Source: Sipunculus nudus (lineage: Eukaryota > Annelida > Sipuncula > Golfingiida > Sipunculidae). Taken from it: a stretch of 64,000 nt of DNA. The translations under genes were made by a program, and so were the position numbers. The stretch is from assembly GCA_026874595.1 (NCBI GenBank), contig CM049308.1, positions 645,001-709,000 of the forward strand. The letters are read 5' to 3'. Shown piece after piece: positions 1 through 10,095 of this stretch. The notes under the pieces are model-generated. The model was given only the letters and a program-made list of their open reading frames with translations. It did no database searches and was not told the origin of the DNA. Each line of letters opens with the position of its first letter. Within the stretch, counting starts at the first letter, position 1.

Positions 1-3000
1 AGTCCCGGATCTCCACCCAGCACACTGATTCCGTGCTTGTAACTGTCCTACAACGTTCACGGATCTCCACCTAGCCCACTGATTTTACATTTTTAGCTAT
101 CATCCAAAAGTCCCGGATCTCCGCCCAGCCCACTGATTCCGTGCTTGTAACTGTCCTACAACGTTCCCGGATCTCCACCTAGCCCACTGATTTTACATTT
201 GTAGCTATCATCCAAAAGTCCCGGATCTCCGCCCAGCACACTGATTCCGTGCTTGTAACTGTCCTACAACGTTCCCGGATCTCCACCTAGCCCACTGATT
301 TTACATTTGTAATTATCATCCAAAAGTCCCGGATCTCCGCCCAGCCCACTGATTTTACATTTGTAATTATCATCCAAAAGTCCCGGATCTCCACCCAGCC
401 CACTGATTCCGTGCTTGTAACTGTCCTACAACGTTCCCGGATCTCCACCTAGCCCACTGATTTAACATTTGTAGCTATCATCCAAAAGTCCCGGATCTCC
501 ACCCAGCACACTGATTCCGTGCTTGTAACTGTTCTACAACGTTCCCGGATCTCCACCTAGCCCCCTGATTTAACATTTGTAGCTATCATCCAAAAGTCCC
601 GGATCTCCACCAAGCCCACCGATTCCGTGCTTGTAACTGTTCTACAACGTTCCCGGATCTCCACCTAGCCCCCTGATTTAACATTTGTAGCTATCATCCA
701 AAAGTCCCGGATCTCCACCAAGCCCACCGATTCCGTGCTTGTAACTGTCCTACAACGTTCCCGGATCTCCACCTAGCCCACTGATTTAACATTTGTAATT
801 ATCATCCAAAAGTCCCGGATCTCCACCAAGCCCACCGATTCCGTGCTTGTAACTGTTCTACAACGTTCCCGGATCTCCACCTAGCCCCCTGATTTAACAT
901 TTGTAGCTATCATCCAAAAGTCCCGGATCTCCACCAAGCCCACCGATTCCGTACTTGTAACTGTCCTACAACGGTCCCGGATCTCCACCCAGCCCCCTGA
1001 TCTTACATTTGTAACTATCATCCAAAAGTCCCGGATCTCCGCCCAGCCCACTGATTTTACATTTGTAATTATCATCCAAAAGTCCCGGATCTCCACCCAG
1101 CACACTGATTCCGTGCTTGTCACTGTCCTACAACGTTCCCGGATCTCCACCTAGCCCACTGATTTTACATTTGTAGCTATCATCCAAAAGTCCCGGATCT
1201 CCGCCCAGCCCACTGATTCCGTGCTTGTAACTGTCCTACAACGTTCCCGGATCTCCACCTAGCCCACTGATTTTACATTTGTAGCTATCATCCAAAAGTC
1301 CCGGATCTCCACCCAGCCCACTGATTCCGTACTTGTAACTGTCCTACAACGGTCCCGGATCTCCACCTAGCCCCCTGATCTTACATTTGTAACTATCATC
1401 CAAATGTCCCGGATCTCCGCCCAGCACACTGATTCCGTGCTTGTAACTGTCCTACAACGTTCCCGGATCTCCACCTAGCCCACTGATTTTACATTTGTAG
1501 CTATCATCCAAAAGTCCCGGATCTCCGCCCAGCCCACTGATTCCGTGCTTGTAACTGTCCTACAACGTTCCCGGATCTCCACCTAGCCCACTGATTTTAC
1601 ATTTGTAGCTATCATCCAAAAGTCCCGGATCTCCACCCAGCACACTGATTCCGTGCTTGTAACTGTCCTACAACGTTCCCGGATCTCCACCTAGCCCACT
1701 GATTTTACATTTGTAGCTATCATCCAAAAGTCCCGGATCTCCGCCCAGCCCACTGATTCCGTGCTTGTAACTGTCCTACAACGTTCCCGGATCTCCACCT
1801 AGCCCACTGATTTTACATTTGTAACTATCATCCAAAAGTCCCGGATCTCCACCTAGCCCACTGATTTTACATTTGTAGCTATCATCCAAAAGTCCCGGAT
1901 CTCCACCCAGCACACTGATTCCGTGCTTGTAACTGTCCTACAACGTTCCCGGATCTCCACCTAGCCCACTGATTTTACATTTGTAGCTATCATCCAAAAG
2001 TCCCGGATCTCCACCCAGCACACTGATTCCGTGCTTGTAACTGTCCTACAACGTTCCCGGATCTCCACCTAGCCCACTGATTTTACATTTGTAATTATCA
2101 TCCAAAAGTCCCGGATCTCCACCCAGCACACTGATTCCGTGCTTGTAACTGTCCTACAACGTTCCCGGATCTCCACCTAGCCCACTGATTTTACATTTGT
2201 AATTATCATCCAAAAGTCCCGGATCTCCACCCAGCCCACTGATTCCGTGCTTGTAACTGTCCTACAACGTTCCCGGATCTCCACCTAGCCCACTGATTTT
2301 ACATTTGTAGCTATCATCCAAAAGTCCCGGATCTCCACCCAGCACACTGATTCCGTGCTTGTAACTGTCCTACAACGTTCCCGGATCTCCACCTAGCCCA
2401 CTGATTTTACATTTGTAATTATCATCCAAAAGTCCCGGATCTCCACCCAGCACACTGATTCCGTGCTTGTAACTGTCCTACAACGTTCCCGGATCTCCAC
2501 CTAGCCCACTGATTTTACATTTGTAATTATCATCCAAAAGTCCCGGATCTCCACCCAGCACACTGATTCCGTGCTTGTAACTGTCCTACAACGTTCCCGG
2601 ATCTCCACCTAGCCCACTGATTTTACATTTGTAATTATCATCCAAAAGTCCCGGATCTCCACCCAGCCCACTGATTCCGTGCTTGTAACTGTCCTACAAC
2701 GTTCCCGGATCTCCACCTAGCCCACTGATTTTACATTTGTAGCTATCATCCAAAAGTCCCGGATCTCCACCGAGCACACTGATTCCGTGCTTGTAACTGT
2801 CCTACAACGTTCCCGGATCTCCACCTAGCCCACTGATTTTACATTTGTAATTATCATCCAAAAGTCCCGGATCTCCACCCAGCACACTGATTCCGTGCTT
2901 GTAACTGTCCTACAACGTTCCCGGATCTCCACCTAGCCCACTGATTTTACATTTGTAATTATCATCCAAAAGTCCCGGATCTCCACCCAGCACACTGATT

Positions 3001-3420
3001 CCGTGCTTGTAACTGTCCTACAACGTTCCCGGATCTCCACCTAGCCCACTGATTTTACATTTGTAGCTATCATCCAAAAGTCCCGGATCTCCACCCAGCA
3101 CACTGATTCCGTGCTTGTAACTGTCCTACAACGTTCCCGGATCTCCACCTAGCCCACTGATTTTACATTTGTAATTATCATCCAAAAGTCCCGGATCTCC
3201 ACCCAGCACACTGATTCCGTGCTTGTAACTGTCCTACAACGTTCCCGGATCTCCACCTAGCCCACTGATTTTACATTTGTAATTATCATCCAAAAGTCCC
3301 GGATCTCCACCCAGCACACTGATTCCGTGCTTGTAACTGTCCTACAACGTTCCCGGATCTCCACCTAGCCCACTGATTTTTCATTTGTAGCTATCATCCA
3401 AAAGTCCGGGATCTCCGCCC

Positions 3421-3600
3421 AGCCCACTGATTCCGTGCTTGTAACTGTACTACAGCGGTTCCGGATCTCCACCTAGCCCCCTCATTTTACATTTGTAACT
3501 ATCATCCAAATGTCCCGGATCTCCGCCCAGCCCCCTGATTCCGTGCTTTTAACTGTCCTATAACTGTCCCGGATCACCACCTAGCCCCTTGATTTTACAT
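3421..3600. repeat. Variant monomer cluster, duplicated copy 1 (partner 5365-5544)
   Basis: Three to four adjacent monomers share rare variants: ACAGCGGTTCCGG, CCCCCTCATTTTAC, CATCCAAATGTCCC, GTGCTTTTAACTG and CCCGGATCACC. The same set in the same order recurs exactly 1,944 bases to the right, which is 36 monomers or 18 dimers. This indicates duplication of a block about 1.9 kb long, or of a segment carrying this cluster, inside the array. Confidence 0.85.
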
Positions 3601-5364
3601 TTGTAATTATCATCCAAAAGTCCCGGATCTCCACCCAGCACACTGATTCCGTGCTTGTAACTGTCCTACAACGTTCCCGGATCTCCACCTAGCCCACTGA
3701 TTTTACATTTGTAATTATCATCCAAAAGTCCCGGATCTCCACCCAGCCCACTGATTCCGTGCTTGTAACTGTCCTACAACGTTCCCGGATCTCCACCTAG
3801 CCCACTGATTTTACATTTGTAATTATCATCCAAAAGTCCCGGATCTCCACCCAGCACACTGATTCCGTGCTTGTAACTGTCCTACAACGTTCCCGGATCT
3901 CCACCTAGCCCACTGATTTTACATTTGTAATTATCATCCAAAAGTCCCGGATCTCCACCCAGCCCACTGATTCCGTGCTTGTAACTGTCCTACAACGTTC
4001 CCGGATCTCCACCTAGCCCACTGATTTTACATTTGTAATTATCATCCAAAAGTCCCGGATCTCCACCCAGCACACTGATTCCGTGCTTGTAACTGTCCTA
4101 CAACGTTCCCGGATCTCCACCTAGCCCACTGATTTTACATTTGTAATTATCATCCAAAAGTCCCGGATCTCCATCCAGCACACTGAGTCCGTGCTTGTAA
4201 CTGTCCTACAACGTTCCCGGATCTCCACCTAGCCCACTGATTTTACATTTGTAATTATCATCCAAAGGTCCCGGATCTCCACCCAGCACACTGATTCCGT
4301 GCTTGTAACTGTCCTACAACGTTCCCGGATCTCCACCTAGCCCACTGATTTTACATTTGTAATTATCATCCAAAAGTCCCGGATCTCCACCCAGCACACT
4401 GATTCCGTGCTTGTAACTGTCCTACAACGTTCCCGGATCTCCACCTAGCCCCCTGATTTTACATTTGTAATTATCATCCAAAAGTCCCGGATCTCCACCC
4501 AGCACACTGATTCCGTGCTTGTAACTGTCCTACAACGTTCCCGGATCTCCACCTAGCCCACTGATTTTACATTTGTAGCTATCATCCAAAAGACCCGGAT
4601 CTCCACCCAGCACACTGATTCCGTGCTTGTAACTGTCCTACAACGTTCCCGGATCTCCACCTAGCCCACTGATTTTACATTTGTAATTATCATCCAAAAG
4701 TCCCGGATCTCCACCCAGCACACTGATTCTGTGCTTGTAACTGTCCTACAACGTTCCCGGATCTCCACCTAGCCCACTGATTTTTCATTTGTAGCTATCA
4801 TCCAAAAGTCCCGGATCTCCACCCAGCACACTGATTCCGTGCTTGTAACTGTCCTACAACGGTCCCGGATCTCCACCCAGCCCCCTGATCTTACATTTGT
4901 AATTATCATCCAAAAGTCCCGGATCTCCACCCAGCACACTGATTCCGTGCTTGTAACTGTCCTACAACGTTCCCGGATCTCCACCTAGCCCACTGATTTT
5001 ACATTTGTAGCTATCATCCAAAAGTCCCGGATCTCCACCCAGCCCACTGATTCCGTGCTTGTAACTGTCCTACAACGTTCCCGGATATCCACCTAGCCCA
5101 CTGATTTTACATTTGTAATTATCATCCAAAAGTCCCGGATCTCCACCCAGCACACTGATTCCGTGCTTGTAACTGTCCTACAACGTTCCCGGATCTCCAC
5201 CTAGCCCACTGATTTTACATTTGTAATTATCATCCAAAAGTCCCGGATCTCCACCCAGCACACTGATTCCGTGCTTGTAACTGTCCTACAACGTTCCCGG
5301 ATCTCCACCTAGCCCACTGATTTAACATTTGTAGCTATCATCCAAAAGTCCCGGATCTCCGCCC

Positions 5365-5544
5365 AGCCCACTGATTCCGTGCTTGTAACTGTCCTACAGC
5401 GGTTCCGGATCTCCACCTAGCCCCCTCATTTTACATTTGTAACTATCATCCAAATGTCCCGGATCTCCGCCCAGCCCCCTGATTCCGTGCTTTTAACTGT
5501 CCTATAACTGTCCCGGATCACCACCTAGCCCCCTGATTTTACAT
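5365..5544. repeat. Variant monomer cluster, duplicated copy 2 (partner 3421-3600)
   Basis: This is the second occurrence of the rare-variant cluster (GTGCTTTTAACTG, CCCGGATCACC and neighbours) seen 1,944 bases upstream. It lies immediately before the transition to the B-only block. Confidence 0.85.
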
Positions 5545-5627
5545 TTGTAATTATCATCCAAAAGTCCCGGATCTCCATCCAGCCCACTGATTCCGTACTT
5601 GTAACTGTCATACAACGGTCCCAGATC

Positions 5628-6172
5628 TCCACCCAGCCCCCTGATTTTACATTTGTAACTATCATCCAAAAGTCCCGGATCTCCGCCCAGCCCCCTGATT
5701 TAACATTTGTAATTATCATCCAAAAGTCCCGGATCTCTACCCAGCCCCCTGATTTTACAATTGTAACTATCATCCAAAAGTCCCGGATCTCCACCCAGCC
5801 CCCTGATTTTACATTTGTAATTATCATCCAAAAGTCCCGGATCTCCACCCAGCCCCCTGATTTTACATTTGTAACTATCATCCAAAAGTCCCGGATCTCC
5901 ACCTAGCCCCCTGATTTTACATTTGTAACTATCATCCAAAAGTCCCAGATCTCCGCCCAGCCCACTGATTTTACATTTGTAACTATCATCCAAAAGTCCC
6001 GGATCTCCACCCAGCCCCCTGATTTTACATTTGTGATTATCATCCAAAAGTCCCGGATCTCCACCCAGTCCCCTGATTTTTACATTTGTAACTATCATCC
6101 AAAAGTCCCGGATCTCCACCTAGCCCCCTGCTTTTACATTTGTAATTATCATCCAAAAGTCCCGGATCTCCA
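5628..6172. repeat. B-only block of the 54-bp array
   Basis: Ten consecutive B-type monomers occur without any A monomer between them, after which A/B alternation resumes. Most of them keep CCACCCAG or CCGCCCAG where B monomers elsewhere have CCACCTAG, so the minus strand stays open for over 120 codons here. One monomer near 6073 has an extra T (55 bp), which shifts the frame. This block may preserve the state before the A/B dimer was amplified, or be a secondary homogenised patch. Confidence 0.85.
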
Positions 6173-6500
6173 CCCAGCCCACTGATTCCGTGCTTGTAAC
6201 TGTCCTACAACGTTCCCGGATCTCCACCTAGCCCACTGATTTTACATTTGTAGCTATCATCCAAAAGTCCCGGATCTCCACCCAGCCCACTGATTCCGTG
6301 CTTGTAACTGTCCTACAACGTTCCCGGATCTCCACCTAGCCCACTGATTTTACATTTGTAGCTATCATCCAAAAGTCCCGGATCTCCACCTAGCCCCCTG
6401 CTTTTACATTTGTAATTATCATCCAAAAGTCCCGGATCTCCACCCAGCCCACTGATTCCGTGCTTGTAACTGTCCTACAACGTTCCCGGATCTCCACCTA
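6121..6500. repeat. 270-bp tandem duplication at the array's right end
   Basis: The variant CCCCCTGCTTTTACATTTG occurs at about 6124 and again 270 bases later (five monomers), each followed by the same A-B context. This is a small recent duplication inside the array. Confidence 0.75.
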
Positions 6501-6699
6501 GCCCACTGATTTTACATTTGTAGCTATCATCCAAAAGTCCCGGATCTCCACCCAGCCCACTGATTCCGTGCTTGTAACTGTCCTACAACTGTCCCGGATC
6601 TCCACCCAGCCCCCTGATTCCGTGCTTGTAACTGTCCTACAACAGTCCTGGGTCTCCACCCAGCCCCCTTTTTCTACATTTTTAACTGTCATGTATATA

Positions 6700-7045
6700 T
6701 TTGGTAATACTCGCAGAGATTTTCATGAAAATCTACCAGATATTTGGTAAGTCATCACTGAGCCACCAAAGTGTGGCGAACTCTGACACCATTAAATATG
6801 CGTAGATTTTGATGGAAATTCAACTTAGGCGAGATTTTATATTGATTCATATTTATGTTGAGTTTTATCAAAATCCACCATATCCTTCGTAAGTTATTGC
6901 GGCGAAACCATCCGGTCGCCTAGTGACCTATGGCCTTATTAAATATGCGCGGATTTCGCCCAATATCGAACTTGGGAGAGATAATTTATGGGTTAGTTAT
7001 TATGATGAGTTTCCTGAAAATCCATAACAACGACGGTTATTTATC
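6700..7045. repeat. Diverged tandem/dispersed repeat, about 145-bp units
   Basis: Two and a half diverged copies. ATTAAATATGCG followed by a GATTT tract starts at 6791 and again at 6938 (offset 147). The block GATTTTCATGAAAATC...GGTAAGT at 6718 matches GAGTTTTATCAAAATCC...CGTAAGT at 6860 and GAGTTTCCTGAAAATCC near 7007. No coding potential is visible. From memory of invertebrate genomes, GAGTTT-CATGAAAATCC repeats followed by GGAC microsatellites are common in molluscs; that identification is an inference. Confidence 0.6.
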
Positions 7046-7060
7046 GCGGCGGCACTAAAA

Positions 7061-7098
7061 GGAACGGACGGACGGACGGATAGAAGGACAGACGGACC
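7061..7098. repeat. (GGAC)n microsatellite, imperfect
   Basis: Imperfect GGAC repeats directly follow the diverged repeat block and are probably its simple-sequence tail. Confidence 0.85.
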
Positions 7099-7258
7099 GT
7101 TGGTATAGACGGGCGTTTACAAAGTAATAACTTAATAAACTGTGCACCTCGATATTATAAAAGACGTTTTCGTCCTTTCCTAAAGTCGTCGCGTTTTGGG
7201 TGTAGCAGCTTATGAGAAGACAGCTGTCAACCTTAAAATTCCGGAAGTTGTGTATCCG

Positions 7259-7325
7259 AGTAGGCGGTGATGCTAATTACAAAACGTTTATATTGTGTAG
7301 TAGGCGGTGATGCTAATTACAAAAC
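7259..7325. repeat. 27-bp direct repeat, 40 bp apart
   Basis: The segment starting AGTAGGCGGTGATGCTAATT and ending AAAAC occurs at 7259-7285 and again, identically, at 7299-7325. The intervening 13 bases differ. It is a local duplication of unknown role. Confidence 0.9.
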
Positions 7326-7429
7326 TTTCACATTATGTAATGTTGGCTATCCTTTTGAATTGCCGAGCTCTGCACAAACCTGATATCTTAAGTAGTTAAT
7401 AATAAAAAGCCAACTGCATTTTGCTTTTT

Positions 7430-7925
7430 ACTCTTTATATGACGTTGACCTCTGACCCCAATGACCAAATTGTTTGTGTTATGCAATTGTTTGCATTACG
7501 TAAATTAAAACTATAGATCTGTAAAACTGCACTAAATTTGATCTCCATGAGCTCTTACACAGGAGATGAACATGGCGACCTTACTGATATCGCTAAACAC
7601 ACTTGCCACTGCACTTTCACATTGCACATGGCACATATCTTTTAAAGTTTCATCTCTCTGTAGTCCAACGATTTATGTGGAACTGGAAACCCCAGTTAAA
7701 TGTAAATTGCCGAGTCACCTAACAAAGAACTCTTTGTATGAGTGAATTTCAAAAGTTTGGCATTGAAATGGTCGCAATTATATTTTATCATAAACGTTTC
7801 ATCCATTTTACGGTACCTGTAACAGCCATGTGACCTTGAAAAAAAGATGACGGTCACTGAACTGGGTCAAAGGAATCGGACCATAGTAAGCTACATCCGG
7901 AGAAAAATCGGATGTCTTCAAAAAA
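7430..7925. repeat. Probable old dispersed repeat of the TGACCTTGA type
   Basis: The stretch contains GACGTTGACCTCTGACC near 7441, GTGACCTTGAAAAAAAG near 7831 and GGTCACTGAACTGGGTC near 7854. This half-site-rich style is familiar from dispersed repeats in mollusc genomes. Only one copy is in this window, so the family assignment rests on recall and not on comparison. A 58-codon open frame at 7572-7745 inside it shows no recognisable protein. Confidence 0.35.
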
Positions 7926-8481
7926 ATTTCCAGTTCAGTATAAGTGTATTTTCTACTAGAATTAAAAAATATTTTAGTCATATTGATATCATTTCAGTTA
8001 CACTATATTAATACCATAGCAAACTGTATGACACGCAAGTTTCGTTCATTTTCCGGTTAGCACATATTTCCTCATAAGATACGAGAAAAATATTTTTTTA
8101 GGCCAAAACAAAAATAAAAGGTATGGTTTTAGTCACCGCCCGCGTCAATTTTAACCGCCGCATCAAAACTTTTTATTTTGATTTTCATCTTTCAAGAAGA
8201 TAAAAATATAAAATTTTGATAAGCTTTCCTTTATTATGTACTGCTTTTACCTGTTTAGAAAAAAATTATGTTTATATCATCATTATCATGCTTATCACCT
8301 GATCATATGACATTTTTATCGAAACATACAAACTAAGGCTTTAAAAAAAACGGCCACCCTCACTAATTTCATAAAAAAAGGCCTGAGAACCATACATTTT
8401 TTTTGTCATAGGACATCACAATTTTCACCTCATACATTTCGGGCAGCTCGAATTTCCTCATAAGATACGAGAAAAGGATTT

Positions 8482-8483
<2 letters not shown>
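7926..8483. other. AT-rich intergenic DNA, no gene seen
   Basis: No open frame or RNA gene can be supported. A 20-bp word, CCTCATAAGATACGAGAAAA, occurs at 8070-8089 and 8456-8475, with weaker similarity over about 45 bases upstream of each, so a short segment appears to have been copied 386 bases apart. Confidence 0.6.

Positions 8484-8551
<68 letters not shown>
8484..8551. repeat. (AT)n microsatellite, left part
   Basis: About 34 uninterrupted TA dinucleotides, ending exactly at the left end of the 900-bp inverted-repeat element. The matching tract on the other side begins at 9452. Confidence 0.97.
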
Positions 8552-8556
<5 letters not shown>

Positions 8557-9448
8557 AAGCCCGCTTATTGTCATATCGGTAGTGCATGCGTAAATTATGA
8601 TAATAACCGGGATGTGACATTATGCGGGCTTCAACATCGATGTCCTATTGAGTCATACAAGAAGAGTAATGTCTCAAATGATATTTAATAAATCGTCAAT
8701 AAAAATGAAATAGATACGTTTATGAATATTTTATTGCACAACTGCATATTAAATTACGTTTATGCGCACCTTACAATTAATTTCCTCTAAGTTTTTTGCC
8801 GCATGACGCAATAACTGACAAAAATGGCATCATCGTGCCATTGTCAACATTCTAACGTTTCGTCGCGACTGAGATTTTAGAACGGGTGCTTCAAGTGCTC
8901 ACAAAACCTCCAGCTTTTCGTAGACCCTAAAAGGGGATTGCAAGTCGAAAGCAACGTTTACCGCTCGTGCTTCATATCATCTCGGCGCAACGTCACCGAG
9001 GTGTAAACCACGGCCTTGCAAAGCCAGGAGATCATAATGTATGACGTGATCGACAACATCGCCCTTGCTAACATACGAAGAAAGGCAATGATCTGGATTA
9101 CAGTGTTATCTTAGGACGTTAATTAGCTAAGTGACGGGAAGTGACCCGCATGCATCACTACACTTGCCTGCCGCACACCGGAGGGAGATGTGATCGTTTG
9201 ATACGCCTGACCGATTACAGGCTCTTGGCCTCGTTGATCGCCGTGTCGGCGTTTGATGTGATATTAACTGCGAACTGGTATCACTGTCAAGGGTTCCAAG
9301 CATGACAATAAACGGGATTATGACAATATTCGATGATATAAACCGGTCAGATTTACCATTATATATATAGGAAATGGTTTGGTATTTCAGATTTATGTGA
9401 CAATAAACGGGATTTTCTATTAACCGATATGACACAAAGTGGGCTCGA

Positions 9449-9451
<3 letters not shown>
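8552..9451. mobile_element. Non-autonomous TA-flanked inverted-repeat DNA transposon
   Basis: The terminal 29 bases at 8552-8580 (TAGTCAAGCCCGCTTATTG onward) match the reverse complement of 9423-9451 (CAGTCGAGCCCACTTTGTG onward) at 24 of 29 positions. Both ends abut TA, as expected for Tc1/mariner or pogo-type insertion with a TA target duplication. Inside, a 16-bp motif related to the terminal repeat, TGACAATAAACGGGAT, recurs at 9303 and 9398, with diverged copies at 8598 and 8615 and the reverse-strand copy in the left terminus (8560-8573). These subterminal copies resemble an array of transposase binding sites. No transposase frame survives; the minus-strand frame crossing 9127-9576 is mostly translated microsatellite. 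I read this as a deletion derivative that depended on a transposase supplied elsewhere. The exact superfamily is not settled. Confidence 0.75.

Positions 9452-9540
<89 letters not shown>
9452..9540. repeat. (TA)n microsatellite, right part
   Basis: About 44 TA dinucleotides begin immediately after the right terminal repeat of the DNA element. Together with 8484-8551 they look like one (AT)n tract interrupted by the insertion. Confidence 0.97.
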
Positions 9541-9542
<2 letters not shown>

Positions 9543-9716
9543 ATGGTGACGGTTGACCAGTGACTGAGTCCGTCATTCATACATGATGATGCCGTATTTT
9601 TATTAGTTTGATATAACTTGAATGTCCTTATTCGTTAACCAGACTATTAAGGTAAGTACAATAAGCTGTTCCGAGCGGACAATAAGCAAGGTTCCACATA
9701 GTTAATTGCAATTGAT
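9541..9716. other. Short unique spacer
   Basis: Nothing recognisable lies between the microsatellite and the 3' end of the LINE. Confidence 0.5.
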
Positions 9717-9718
9717 TG

Positions 9719-9737
9719 AAAAAGCAAAGCAAAGCAA
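9719..9737 (-). repeat. AAAGC simple tail at LINE 3' end
   Basis: The plus strand reads AAAAAGCAAAGCAAAGCAA, which is repeated GCTTT on the element's strand. It sits where the LINE similarity ends. Confidence 0.65.
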
Positions 9738-10095
9738 TAAGGATGGGACCACAGGGCACAGCCCTATATCAATTCCTCTCCTCCATGAATATGTTTTTAA
9801 ATAATCTTCAGTATGAAACACATTTACATTGTTACATTATGCTGTTGATACAAGGATTACGTAATATGGCATACAACTGACATAAATATGTCAATCTATA
9901 TTTACGTATATATGGGAAATTATACCTAAACAATACTAGCAGTGTCTAAACAAAATAAAATAAATTATTTACAATTGGAGAACATTACATTAGTAAACTC
10001 CCATATTTCCAAAATTCAAATTTACTTAAAACGTTTAGTAGCCACTATGAACCGCTGTTAATATTAAAAGGTTCACAATTCTCTGTTACAGACAG

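Larger units (their letters stand above)
1..6690. repeat. 54-bp minisatellite array (A/B dimeric higher-order structure)
   Basis: About 124 head-to-tail copies of a 54-bp monomer. Every monomer opens with CCCGGATCTCCACC. Two families follow: A continues with GATTCCGTGCTTGTAACTGT and CCTACAACGTT; B continues with GATTTTACATTTGTAGCTAT and CATCCAAAAGT. From the left edge to about 5624 A and B mostly alternate, giving a 108-bp unit (identical register recurs at 540-base steps, for example 1201 and 1741). The array is already in progress at base 1. Its right edge decays over about 6600-6690. Because 54 is divisible by three, long minus-strand frames appear (18-residue repeats such as VEIRDFWMIITNVKSGGW), but they are broken repeatedly and I do not call them genes. 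The sequence is unrelated to the 53-bp array further right. Confidence 0.97.

Noticed and set aside
881-1150. 89-codon minus-strand open frame of 18-residue repeats in the 54-bp array (similar ones at 4769, 5525, 5700 and 6498)
   Set aside because: They follow from a period divisible by three; each starts from a non-ATG codon or ends at the recurrent TAG, and none is set apart from the array. Kept only as a finding.
7572-7745. 58-codon frame starting ATGGCGACC
   Set aside because: Lies within a likely dispersed repeat, has no recognisable protein features and no splice context.
9127-9580. Minus-strand frames with long IYIYIY runs (also 12815-13196 on the plus strand)
   Set aside because: They are translated (TA)n microsatellite joined to chance flanks.
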